Source of the DNA: Flabesymbios commensalis
Lineage: Eukaryota; Annelida; Polychaeta; Terebellida; Flabelligeridae
DNA length: 64,000 nucleotides
Direction: 5' to 3'
Assembly (NCBI GenBank): GCA_964017125.1
Contig: OZ024912.1
Span: forward strand, 77,112,154 to 77,176,153
In this document: positions 9,577 to 20,692 of the stretch, piece by piece
Layout: each line of letters starts with the position of its first letter
How positions within the stretch are numbered: position 1 is the stretch's first letter
The notes under the pieces: generated by a model
Told to the model about the DNA's origin: nothing
Seen by the model: the letters and a program-made list of their open reading frames with translations, nothing else
Databases searched by the model: none
Position numbers and translations under genes: made by a program

Positions 9577-10822
9577 GTGAACGCCGAAGGTGTAACTGCA
9601 AATAATTTTCATTGGTTTAGCATATATACACTTTTTAACCCTCCTCATTTCAAACTAATGGGCTATAGTTTTGCTTTGAATGATCAAAATAACGTCAAAA
9701 TGACTGGAATTCCACCCCCTGGTGTGCCAATGGACACACAGCTAACTTTCAGCAGTTAAACAATGGACCGCATTGTGCCAACGTTTCGCCAACGTTGGCG
9801 CAGCATTAAAAATGTCGGCTCACCATTGGAAAAACACAACTTAGCCAACTCTACATTATGTGTCACTGTGAACCATTAGTTACGACTGCAGTAAGGTGAG
9901 CATCTCAAAAGAGATACTCTGACCAATTTGTTACAGTACTAGCCCAACCTTACTAGACAGGCCATTTCTGCGGGTGACCTGCAAGCTTGTGGACCTTGGT
10001 TCGAGTCTGAAGTAGGCTAAAAAAAAATTATCCTGCTTCAAGTCAATTCTGATCATACTTCCTTCTACGGCGCATCTAATGAAATGTACAAGCAGCCCTA
10101 ATTGCCTTCTGCCATATATTTTTATTCTAAACTTCCTGCCATCCAACCTGCTGTTTACATTTTTATCTTACTTGTTATTTTACATGTCGCTTGTACTAAC
10201 TCTTTACAGTAAATTTTGTATGTTTTACTATGTGAGACTTCAAATAAAATGTATCTTATCTTTTTATTAGGAACAACTGGGACAACGAGGATGCAGACAA
10301 CGCCTGGAGTCGCCAGCAGTCGCCAGGAGTCGCAAGCAGCGCCAGGAGCCGCTTGCAGTCGCCAGGAGTCGCCAGCAGTCGTCAGGATGAAGAGGTTTTG
10401 TCTTGAATTTTTTTTCTTATATACTGAAAGTTTTTTTTTGAATTTTTTACTTAATTCCTTTGACTTCATTATTTTGAATAGACAGATATTTTTTTTCAAA
10501 TGTAAGCACATTCAGTTTCAGTTGAGTTTAGATATGTATATATATGTACTTGTGTACACCAAATTTCGGGGTGAGGTCAACAAAAGTAGGGCAACACAAC
10601 ATATTGCTCCTCACATGCATGCACATATACCGCATGCATTGCATCATGCATGTGTGTAGGAATATATGATATCTGTATGACCAATACATTACTTCCGTTA
10701 TTGAACACTTACGTTCCTGTGCGGTTGGGAAAGATGTTGTTGCGAATCAAACTTTTTCAAAGTTTTCATTCCCGCAATTTCATGTCTAATAAAATTCGTC
10801 AATTTTTTTCTGTTAAACGCGT
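9577..10822 (+). repeat. Satellite monomer U6 (1246 bp)
   Basis: Full copy with the type A tail (acttaattcctttgacttc). From about 9830 it matches U8 at an offset of 2502 bp, including the rare 'gagacttcaaataaaatg' and 'cgcctggagtcg' variants. Confidence 0.95.
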
Positions 10823-12078
10823 GTGAACTCCGAAGGTGTAACTGCAAATAATTTTCATTGGTTTAGCATATTTACACTTTTTAACCCTCTTTATTTCAAA
10901 CTAATGGGTTATAGTTTTGCTTTGAATGATCAAAATAATGTCAAAATGACTGGAATTCCACCCCCTGGTGGGCCAATAGACACACAGCTAACTTTCAGCA
11001 GTTAAACAATGGACCGCATTGTGCCAACGTTTCGCCAACGTTGGCGCAGCATTAAAAATGTCGGCTCACCATTGGAAAAACACAACTTAGCCAACACTAC
11101 ATTATGTGTCACTGTGAACCATTAGTTACGACTGCCGTAAGGTGAGCATCTCAAAAGAGATACTCTGACCAATTTGTTACAGTACTAGCCCAACCTTACT
11201 AGACAGGCCATTTCTGCGGGTGACCTGCAAGCTTGTAGACCTTGGTTCGAGTCTGAAGTAGGCTAAAAAAAATTCTCCTGCTTCAAGTCAATTCTGATCA
11301 TACTTCCTTCTACGGCGCATCTATTGAAATGTACCAGCAGCCCTAATTGCCTTCTGCCATATCTTTTTATTCTAAACTTGCTGCCATCCAACCTGCTGTT
11401 TACATTTTTATCTTACTTGTTATTTTACATGTCGCTTGTACTAACTCTTTACAGTAAATTTTGTATGTTTTACTATGTGAGACTTGAAATAAAATGTATC
11501 TTATCTTTTTATTAGGAACAACTGGGACAACGAGGATGCAGACAACGCCAGGAGTCGCCAGCAGTCGCCAGCAGTCGCCAGGAGTCGCAAGCAGCGCCAG
11601 GAGCCGCTTGCAGTCGCCAGGAGTCGCCAGCAGTCGTCAGGATGAAGAGGTTTTGTCTTGAATTTTTTTTCTTATATACTAAAAGTTTTTTTTTGTATTT
11701 TTTACTTAATTCCTTTGACTTCATTATTTTGAATAGACAGATATTTTTTTTCAAATCTAAGCACATTCAGTTTCAGTTGAGTTTAGATATGTATATATAT
11801 GTACTTGTGTACACCAAATTTCGGGGTGAGGTCAACAAAAGTAGGGCAACACAACATATTGCTCCTCACATGCATGCACATATACCGCATGCATTGCATC
11901 ATGCATGTGTGTAGGAATATGTGATATCTGTATGACCAATACATTACTTCCGTTATTGAACACTTACGTTCCTGTGCGGTTGCAAAATATGTTGTTGAGA
12001 ATCAAACTTTCTCAAAGTTTTCATTTCCGCAATTTCATGTCTAATAAAATTCGTCAATTTTTTTTCTGTTAAACGCGT
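10823..12078 (+). repeat. Satellite monomer U7 (1256 bp)
   Basis: Full copy with the GTGAACTCCG head and 'ctttatttcaaac' variant. One extra 10-bp minisatellite unit explains the added length. A perfect TACTAAC lies at 11439-11445. Confidence 0.95.
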
Positions 12079-13325
12079 GTGAACGCCGAAGGTGTAACTG
12101 CAAATAATTTTCATTGGTTTAGCATATTTACACTTTTTAACCCTCCTTATTTCAAACTAATGGGCTATAGTTTTGCTTTGAATGATCAAAATAACGTCAA
12201 AATGACTGGAATTCCACCCCCTGGTGGGCCAATAGACACACAGCTAACTTTCAGCAGTTAATCAATGGACCGCATTGTGCCAACGTTTCGCCAACGTTGG
12301 CGCAGCATTAAAAATGTCGGCTCACCATTGGAAAAACACAACTTAGCCAACTCTACATTATGTGTCACTGTGAACCATTAGTTACGACTGCAGTAAGGTG
12401 AGCATCTCAAAAGAGATACTCTGACCAATTTGTTACAGTACTAGCCCAACCTTACTAGACAGGCCATTTCTGCGGGTGACCTGCAAGCTTGTGGACCTTG
12501 GTTCGAGTCTGAAGTAGGCTAAAAAAAAATTATCCTGCTTCAAGTCAATTCTGATCATACTTCCTTCTACGGCGCATCTAATGAAATGTACAAGCAGCCC
12601 TAATTGCCTTCTGCCATATATTTTTATTCTAAACTTCCTGCCATCCAACCTGCTGTTTACATTTTTATCTTACTTGTTATTTTACATGTCGCTTGTACTA
12701 ACTCTTTACAGTAAATTTTGTATGTTTTACTATGTGAGACTTCAAATAAAATGTATCTTATCTTTTTATTAGGAACAACTGGGACAACGAGGATGCAGAC
12801 AACGCCTGGAGTCGCCAGCAGTCGCCAGGAGTCGCAAGCAGCGCCAGGAGCCGCTTGCAGTCGCCAGGAGTCGCCAGCAGTCGTCAGGATGAAGAGGTTT
12901 TGTCTTGAATTTTTTTTCTTATATACTGAAAGTTTTTTTTTGTATTTTTTACTTAATTCCTTTGACTTCATTATTTTGAATAGACAGATATTTTTTTTCA
13001 AATGTAAGCACATTCAGTTTCAGTTGAGTTTAGATATGTATATATATGTACTTGTGTACACCAAATTTCGGGGTGAGGTCAACAAAAGTAGGGCAACACA
13101 ACATATTGCTCCTCACATGCATGCACATATACCGCATGCATTGCATCATGCATGTGTGTAGGAATATATGATATCTGTATGACCAATACATTACTTCCGT
13201 TATTGAACACTTACGTTCCTGTGCGGTTGGGAAAGATGTTGTTGCGAATCAAACTTTTTCAAAGTTTTCATTTCCGCAATTTCATGTCTAATAAAATTCG
13301 TCAATTTTTTTTCTGTTAAACGCGT
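12079..13325 (+). repeat. Satellite monomer U8 (1247 bp), copy of U6 downstream
   Basis: The head is of the GAACGCC kind. The rest repeats U6 at +2502 bp nearly base for base, so a two-monomer block was duplicated. Confidence 0.95.
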
Positions 13326-14582
13326 TTGAACTCCGAAGGTGTAACTGCAAATAATTTTCATTGATTTAGCATATTTACACTTTTTAACCCTCTTTATTTC
13401 AAACTAATGGGTTATAGTTTTGCTTTGAATGATCAAAATAATGTCAAAATGACTGGAATTCCACCCCCTGGTGGGCCAATGGACAAACAGCTAGCTTTCA
13501 GCAGTTAAACAATGGACAGCATTGTGCCAACGTTTCGCCAACGTTGGCGCAGCATTAAAAATGTCGGTTCACCATTGGAAAAATACAACTTAGCCAACTC
13601 TACATTATGTGTCACTGTGAACCATTAGTTACGACTGCAGTAAGGTGAGCATCTCAAAAGAGATACTCTGACCAGTTTGTTACAGTACTAGCCCAACCTT
13701 ACTAGACAGGCCATTTTTGCGGGTGACCTGCAAGCTTGTAGACCTTGGTTCGAGTCTGAAGCAGGCTAAAAAAAATTCTCCTGCTTCAAGTCAATTCTGA
13801 TCATACTTCCTTCTACGGCGCATCTAATGAAATGTACCAGCAGCCCTAATTGCCTTCTGCCATATCTTTTTATCTAAACTTCCTGCCATCCAACCTGCTG
13901 TTTACATTTTTATCTTACTCGTTATTTTACATGTCGCTTGTACTAACTCTTTACAGTAAATTTTGTATGTTTTACTATGTGAGACTTGAAATAAAATGTA
14001 TCTTATCTTTTTATTAGGAACAACTGGGACAACGAGGATGCAGACAACGCCAGGAGTCGCCAGCAGTCGCCAGCAGTCGCCAGGAGTCGCAAGCAGCGCC
14101 AGGAGCCGCTTGCAGTCGCCAGGAGTCGCCAGCAGTCGTCAGGATGAAGAGGTTTTGTCTTGAATTTTTTTTTCTTATATACTGAAAGTTTTTTTTTGTA
14201 TTTTTTACTTAATTCCTTTGACTTCATTATTTTGAATAGACAGATATTTTTTTTCAAATGTAAGCACATTCAGTTTCAGTTGAGTTTAGATATGTATATA
14301 TATGTACTTGTGTACACCAAATTTCGGGGTGAGGTCAACAAAAGTAGGGCATCACAACATATTGCTCCTCACATGCATGCACATACACCGCATGCATTGC
14401 ATCATGCATGTGTGTAGGAATATGTGATATCTGTATGACCAATACATTACTTCCGTTATTGAACACTTACGTTCCTGTGCGGTTGTGAAAGATCTTGTTG
14501 CGAATCAAACTTTTTCAAAGTTTTCATTTCCGCAATTTCATGTCTAATAAAATTCGGCAATTTTTTTTTCTGTTAAACGCGT
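13326..14582 (+). repeat. Satellite monomer U9 (1257 bp)
   Basis: The head reads TTGAACTCCG, with a base change at the usual GTG. There is one extra 10-bp unit. The Sm-like element is ATTTTTG (13713-13719). Confidence 0.95.
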
Positions 14583-15715
14583 GTGAACGCCGAAGGTGTA
14601 ACTGCAAATAATTTTCATTGGTTTAGCATATTTACACTTTTTAACCTTCCTTATTTCAAACTAATGGGCTATAGTTTTGCTTTGAATGATCAAAATAATG
14701 TCAAAATGACTGGAATTCCACCCCCTGGTGTGCAAATGGACACACAGCTAACTTTCAGCAGTTAAACAATGGACCGCATTGTGCCAACGTTTCGCCAACG
14801 TTGGCACAGCAATAAAAATGTCAGCTCACCATTGGAAAAACACAACTTAGCCAACACTACATTATGTGTCACTGTGAACCATTAGTTACGACTGCAGTAA
14901 GGTGAGCATCTCAAAAGAGATACTCTGACCAGTTTGTTACAGTACTAGCCCAACCTCACTAGACAGGCCATTTCTGCGGGTGACCTGCAAGCTTGTGGAC
15001 CTTGGTTCGAGTCTGAAGTAGGCTAAAAAAAAATTCTCCTGCTTCAAGTCAATTCTGATCATACTTCCTTCTACGGCGCATCTAATGAAATGTTCCAGCA
15101 GCCCTAATTGCCTTCTGCCATATCTTTTTATCTAAACTTCCTGCCATCCAACCTGCTGTTCACATTTTTATCTTACTTGTTATTTTACATGTCGCTTGTA
15201 CTAACTCTTTACAGTAAATTTTGTATGTTTTACTATGTGAGACTTGAAATAAAATGTATCTTATCTTTTTATTAGGAACAACTGGGACAACGAGGATGCA
15301 GACAACGCCAGGAGTCGCCAGCAGTCGCCAGCAGTCCCAAGCAGCGCCAGGAGCCGCTTGCAGTCGCCAGGAGTCGCCAGCAGTCGTCATGATGAAGAGG
15401 TATTCAGTTTCAGTTGAGTTTAGATATGTATATATATGTACTTGTGTACACCAAATTTCGGGGAAAGGTCAACAAAAGGAAGGCAACACAACATATTGCT
15501 CCTCACATGCATGCACATATACCGCATGCATTGCATCATGCATGTGTGTAGGAATATGTAATATCTGTATGACCAATACATTACTTCCGTTATTGAACAC
15601 TTACGTTCCTGTGCAGTTGCGAAAAATGTTGTTGCGAATCAAACTTTTTCAAAGTTTTCATTTCCGCAATTTCATGTCTATTAAAATTTGTCAATTTTTT
15701 TTCTGTTAAACGCGT
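14583..15715 (+). repeat. Satellite monomer U10 with internal deletion (1133 bp)
   Basis: Near 15400 'gatgaagaggt' is joined to 'attcagtttcag', removing about 112 bp: the whole T-rich tract and the gacagatat segment. Everything else is normal. Confidence 0.94.
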
Positions 15716-16948
15716 GTGAACGCCGAAGGTGTAACTGCAAATAATTTTCATTGGTTTAGCATATTTACGCTTTTTAACCCTCCTTATTTCAAACTAATGG
15801 GCTATAGTTTTGCTTTGAATGATCAAAATAACGTCAAAATGACTGGAATTCCACCCCCTGGTGGGCCAATGGACAAACAGCTAACTTTCAGCAGTTAAAC
15901 AATGGACCGCATTGTGCCAACGTTTCGGCAACGTTGGCGCACCATTAAAAATGTCGGCTCACCATTGGAAAAATACAACTTAGCCAACACTACATTATGT
16001 GTCACTGTGAACCATTAGTTACGACTGCAGTAAGGTGAGCATCTCAAAAGAGATACTCTGACCAGTTTGTTACAGTACTAGCCCAACCTTACTAGACAGG
16101 CCATTTTTGCGGGTGACCTGCAACCTTGTAGACCTTGGTTCGAGTCTGAAGTAGACTAAAAAAATTCTCCTGCTTCAAGTCAATTCTGATCATACTTCCT
16201 TCTACGGCGCATCTAATGAAATGTACCAGCAGCCCCAATTGCCTTCTGCCATATCTTTTTATCTAAACTTCCTGCCATCCAACCTGCTGTTTACATTTTT
16301 ATCTTTCTCGTTATTTTACATGTCGCTTGTACTAACTCTTTACAGTAAATTTTGTATGTTTTACTATGTGAGACTTGAAATAAAATGTATCTTATCTTTT
16401 TATTAGGAACAACTGGGACAACGAGGATGCAGACAACGCCAGGAGTCGCCATGAGTCGCAAGCAGCGCCAGGAGCCTTTGCAGTCGCCAGGAGTCGCCAG
16501 CAGTCGTCAGGATGAAGAGGTTTTGTCTTGAATTTTTTTTTCCTATATACTAAAAGTTTTTTTATTTATTTTTTACTTAATTCCTTTGACTTCATTATTT
16601 TGAATAGACAGATATTTTTTTTCAAATGTAAGCACATTCAGTTTCAGTTGAGTTTGGATATGTATATATATGTACTTGTGTACACCAAATTTCGGGGAGA
16701 GGTCAACAAAAGCAAGGCAACACAACATATTGCTCCTCACATGCATGCACATATACCGCATGCATTGCATCATGCATGTGTGTAGGAATATGTAATATCT
16801 GTATGACCAATACATTACTTCCGTTATTGAACACTTACGTTCCTGTGCGGTTGCGAAAAATATTGTTGCGAATCAAACTTTTTCAAAATTTTCATTTCCG
16901 CAATTTCATGTCTAATAAAATTCGTCAATTTTTTTTTGTTAAACGCGT
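15716..16948 (+). repeat. Satellite monomer U11 (1233 bp)
   Basis: Full copy with a minisatellite one unit short. It carries the 'gggagaggtcaac' and 'agcaaggcaac' variants shared with copies at about 29.6, 32.1 and 58-62.8 kb. Confidence 0.95.
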
Positions 16949-18196
16949 GTGAACGCCGAAGGTGTAACTGCAAATAATTTTCATTGGTTTAGCATATTTA
17001 CACTTTTTAACCTTCCTTATTTCAAACTAATGGGCTATAGTTTTGCTTTGAATGATCAAAATAACGTCAAAATGACTGGAATTCCACCCCCTGGTGTGCC
17101 AATGGACACACAGCTAACTTTCAGCAGTTAAACAATGGACCGCATCGTGCTAACGTTTCGCCAACGTTGGCACAGCATTAAAAATGTCGGCTCACCATTG
17201 TAAAAATACAACATAGCCAACACTACATTATGTGTCACTGTGAACCATTAGTTACGACTGCAGTAAGGTGAGCATCTCAAAAGATATACTCTGACCAATT
17301 TGTTACAGTACTAGCCCAACCTTACTAGACAGGCCATTTCTGCGGGTGACCTGCAAGCTTGTGGACCTTGGTTCGAGTCTGAAGTAGGCTAAAAAAAAAT
17401 TCTCCTGCTTCAAATCAATTCTGATCATACTTCCTTCTACGGCGCATCTAATGAAATGTACCAGCAGCCCTAATTGCCTTCTGCCATATCTTTTTATTCT
17501 AAACTTCCTGCCATCCAACCTGCTGTTTACTTTTTTATCTTACTCGTTATTTTACATGTCGCTTGTACTAACTCTTTACAGTAAATTTTGTATGTTTTAC
17601 TATGTGAGACTTGAAATAAAATGTATCTTATCTTTTTATTAGGAACAACTGGGACAACGAGGATGCAGACAACGCCAGGAGTCGCCAGCAGTCGCCAGGA
17701 GTCGCAAGCAGCGCCAGGAGCCGCTTGCAGTCGCCAGGAGTCGCCAGCAGTCGTCAGGATGAAGAGGTTTTGTCTTGAATTTTTTTTTCTTATATACCGA
17801 AAGTTTTTTTTTGTATTTTTTACTTAATTCCTTTGACTTCATTATTTTGAATAGACAGATATTTTTTTTCAAATGTAAGCACATTCAGTTTCAGTTGAGT
17901 TTAGATATGTATATATATGTACTTGTGTACACCAAATTTCGGGGTGAGGTCAACAAAAGTAGGGCAACACAACATATTGCTCCTCACATGCATGCACATA
18001 TACCGCATGCATTGCATCATGCATGTGTGTAGGAATATATGATATCTGTATGACCAATACATTACTTCCGTTATTGAACACTTACGTTCCTGTGCGGTTG
18101 CGAAAGATGTTGTTGCGAATCAAACTTTTTCAAAGTTTTCATTCCCGCAATTTCATGTCTAATAAAATTCGTCAATTTTTTTTCTGTTAAACGCGT
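16949..18196 (+). repeat. Satellite monomer U12 (1248 bp)
   Basis: Full copy with the 'accttccttatt' head variant and type A tail. Confidence 0.95.
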
Positions 18197-18406
18197 GTGA
18201 ACTCCGAAGGTGTAACTGCAAATAATTTTCATTGGTTTAGCATATTTACACTTTTTAACCCTCTTTATTTCAAACTAATGGGTTATAGTTTTGCTTTGAA
18301 TGATCAAAATAATGTCAAAATGACTGGAATTCCACCCCCTGGTGGGCCAATAGACACACAGCTAACTTTCAGCAGTTAAACAATGGACCGCATTGTGCCA
18401 ACGTTT

Positions 18407-18420
18407 CGCCAACGTTGGCG
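18407..18420. other. 14-bp perfect palindrome CGCCAACGTTGGCG
   Basis: The sequence equals its own reverse complement. It recurs at the same place in most monomers. Base changes to TG or CA at its CpGs break it in some copies (for example near 2772 and 3460). Confidence 0.85.
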
Positions 18421-18512
18421 CAGCATTAAAAATGTCGGCTCACCATTTGAAAAACACAACTTAGCCAACACTACATTATGTGTCACTGTGAACCATTAGT
18501 TACGACTGCAGT

Positions 18513-18521
18513 AAGGTGAGC
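18513..18521 (+). other. Splice-donor-like AAG|GTGAGC
   Basis: Fits the MAG|GTRAG donor pattern and recurs in nearly all monomers. U25 and U32 lack one G here. A CAG|TAAGG reading overlaps it. Function is inferred only. Confidence 0.4.
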
Positions 18522-18535
18522 ATCTCAAAAGAGAT
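18522..18535 (+). other. Small hairpin ATCTC-AAAA-GAGAT
   Basis: Five-base stem with a four-base loop, immediately after the donor-like site. The diverged copy near 7892 keeps the stem (ATCTC-AA-GAGAT). Confidence 0.55.
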
Positions 18536-18559
18536 ACTCTGACCAATTTGTTACAGTAC

Positions 18560-18628
18560 TAGCCCAACCTTACTAGACAGGCCATTTCTGCGGGTGACCT
18601 GCAAGCTTGTGGACCTTGGTTCGAGTCT
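18560..18628 (+). other. tRNA-like Pol III box pair (B box strong, A box weak)
   Basis: GGTTCGAGTCT at 18618-18628 matches the B-box consensus GGTTCGANTCC at all but the last base. TAGCCCAACCTT at 18560-18571 is a poor A box lacking the terminal GG. Start-to-start spacing is 58 bases, longer than in most tRNAs. No acceptor stem or tRNA body is visible. It may be a worn tRNA-derived SINE head, or chance. Confidence 0.35.
18584..18605 (+). other. Sm-site-like ATTTYTG followed by a short hairpin
   Basis: Here the element is ATTTCTG (18584-18590). Many copies read ATTTTTG, for example at 468-474. A CTGCA-AGCT-TGTAG-type hairpin follows within about 10 bases. Together with the upstream donor and hairpin this resembles an snRNA or spliced-leader RNA layout. 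Confidence 0.25.
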
Positions 18629-18813
18629 GAAGTAGGCTAAAAAAAAATTATCCTGCTTCAAGTCAATTCTGATCATACTTCCTTCTACGGCGCATCTAAT
18701 GAAATGTACCAGCAGCCCTAATTGCCTTCTGCCATATATTTTTATTCTAAACTTCCTGCCATCCAACCTGCTGTTTACATTTTTAGCTTACTTGTTATTT
18801 TACATGTCGCTTG

Positions 18814-18890
18814 TACTAGCTCTTTACAGTAAATTTTGTATGTTTTACTATGTGAGACTTGAAATAAAATGTATCTTATCTTTTTATTAG
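18814..18890 (+). other. Branch-point-like and acceptor-like region
   Basis: TACTAGC here (perfect TACTAAC in most copies, for example 11439-11445), then AATAAA at 18863-18868, then a pyrimidine-rich run ending TTATTAG at 18890. With the donor-like site this outlines a roughly 375-base intron. Confidence 0.35.
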
Positions 18891-19024
18891 GAACAACTGG
18901 GACAACGAGGATGCAGACAACGCCAGGAGTCGCCAGCAGTCGCCAGGAGTCGCAAGCAGCGCCAGGAGCCGCTTGCAGTCGCCAGGAGTCGCCAGCAGTC
19001 GTCAGGATGAAGAGGTTTTGTCTT
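18891..19024 (+). other. Exon-like block reading NNWDNEDADNARSR… to a TGA
   Basis: Starting after the AG, one frame reads NNWDNEDADNARSR, then R/Q/S-rich minisatellite-coded residues, then SRQDEEVLS and TGA. Diverged copies at 7349 and 8275 read NKWDDEDADNARSR in the same frame. There is no start codon, and copies with another number of 10-bp units lose the frame, so I treat it as an exon fossil at most. Confidence 0.3.
18921..19006 (+). repeat. In-monomer 10-bp minisatellite (about 9 units)
   Basis: Units GTCGCCAGGA and GTCGCCAGCA with variants GTCGCAAGCA and GCCGCTTGCA. Copy-number changes in 10-bp steps account for much of the monomer length variation. Confidence 0.93.
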
Positions 19025-19232
19025 GAATTTTTTTTTCTTATATACTGAAAGTTTTTTTTTGTATTTTTTACTTAATTCCTTTGACTTCATTATTTTGAAT
19101 AGACAGATATTTTTTTTCAAATGTAAGCACATTCAGTTTCAGTTGAGTTTAGATATGTATATATATGTACTTGTGTACACCAAATTTCGGGGTGAGGTCA
19201 ACAAAAGTAGGGCAACACAACATATTGCTCCT

Positions 19233-19275
19233 CACATGCATGCACATATACCGCATGCATTGCATCATGCATGTG
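19233..19275. other. Inverted repeat CACATGCATG / CATGCATGTG
   Basis: Perfect 10-bp arms at 19233-19242 and 19266-19275 with a 23-base spacer that contains further CATGCAT. Present in almost every monomer; degraded in U5. Confidence 0.8.
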
Positions 19276-19444
19276 TGTAGGAATATATGATATCTGTATG
19301 ACCAATACATTACTTCCGTTATTGAACACTTACGTTCCTGTGCGGTTGCGAAAGATGTTGTTGCGAATCAAACTTTTTCAAAGTTTTCATTCCCGCAATT
19401 TCATGTCTAATAAAATTCGTCAATTTTTTTTCTGTTAAACGCGT

Positions 19445-20692
19445 GTGAACTCCGAAGGTGTAACTGCAAATAATTTTCATTGGTTTAGCATATTTACACT
19501 TTTTAACCCTCTTTATTTCAAACTAATGGGTTATAGTTTTGCTTTGAATGATCAAAATAATGTCAAAATGACTGGAATTCCACCCCCTGGTGGGCCAATA
19601 GACACACAGCTAACTTTCAGCAGTTAAACAATGGACCGCATTGTGCCAACGTTTCGCCAACGTTGGCGCAGCATTAAAAATGTCGGCTCACCATTTGAAA
19701 AACACAACTTAGCCAACACTACATTATGTGTCACTGTGAACCATTAGTTACGACTGCAGTAAGGTGAGCATCTCAAAAGAGATACTCTGACCAATTTGTT
19801 ACAGTACTAGCCCAACCTTACTAGACAGGCCATTTCTGCGGGTGACCTGCAAGCTTGTGGACCTTGGTTCGAGTCTGAAGTAGGCTAAAAAAAAATTATC
19901 CTGCTTCAAGTCAATTCTGATCATACTTCCTTCTACGGCGCATCTAATGAAATGTACCAGCAGCCCTAATTGCCTTCTGCCATATATTTTTATTCTAAAC
20001 TTCCTGCCATCCAACCTGCTGTTTACATTTTTAGCTTACTTGTTATTTTACATGTCGCTTGTACTAGCTCTTTACAGTAAATTTTGTATGTTTTACTATG
20101 TGAGACTTGAAATAAAATGTATCTTATCTTTTTATTAGGAACAACTGGGACAACGAGGATGCAGACAACGCCAGGAGTCGCCAGCAGTCGCCAGGAGTCG
20201 CAAGCAGCGCCAGGAGCCGCTTGCAGTCGCCAGGAGTCGCCAGCAGTCGTCAGGATGAAGAGGTTTTGTCTTGAATTTTTTTTTCTTATATACTGAAAGT
20301 TTTTTTTTGTATTTTTTACTTAATTCCTTTGACTTCATTATTTTGAATAGACAGATATTTTTTTTCAAATGTAAGCACATTCAGTTTCAGTTGAGTTTAG
20401 ATATGTATATATATGTACTTGTGTACACCAAATTTCGGGGTGAGGTCAACAAAAGTAGGGCAACACAACATATTGCTCCTCACATGCATGCACATATACC
20501 GCATGCATTGCATCATGCATGTGTGTAGGAATATATGATATCTGTATGACCAATACATTACTTCCGTTATTGAACACTTACGTTCCTGTGCGGTTGCGAA
20601 AGATGTTGTTGCGAATCAAACTTTTTCAAAGTTTTCATTTCCGCAATTTCATTTCTAATAAAATTCGTCAATTTTTTTTCTGTTAAACGCGT
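19445..20692 (+). repeat. Satellite monomer U14 (1248 bp)
   Basis: By eye identical to U13 throughout, which implies a very recent tandem duplication or conversion. Confidence 0.96.

Larger units (their letters stand above)
18197..19444 (+). repeat. Satellite monomer U13 (1248 bp), reference copy
   Basis: Full copy used here to place the internal motifs. It looks identical to U14 and nearly identical to U17; shared marks include GTGAACTCCG, 'ccatttgaaaaacac' and 'tgtactagctc'. These are probably the youngest duplicates in the window. Confidence 0.96.

Noticed and set aside
10216-10659. Frame of 136-147 codons through the minisatellite and T-rich tract, in four or more copies
   Set aside because: It survives only where the poly-T tracts and 10-bp unit number happen to fit. 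In most copies a one-base poly-T difference splits it.
17639-17884. Recurrent minus-strand frame of about 81 codons, K-rich then W-R-L-L-rich
   Set aside because: It is the reverse of the T-rich tract and minisatellite, with no protein-like composition and unstable across copies.
18400-18425. CENP-B box
   Set aside because: Neither 'tttcgccaacgttggcg' nor 'aatttcggggtgagg' fits the core pattern nTTCGnnnnAnnCGGGn.
18560-18640. Functional tRNA gene
   Set aside because: Only the B box is convincing. The acceptor and anticodon stems cannot be drawn and the A box is poor.
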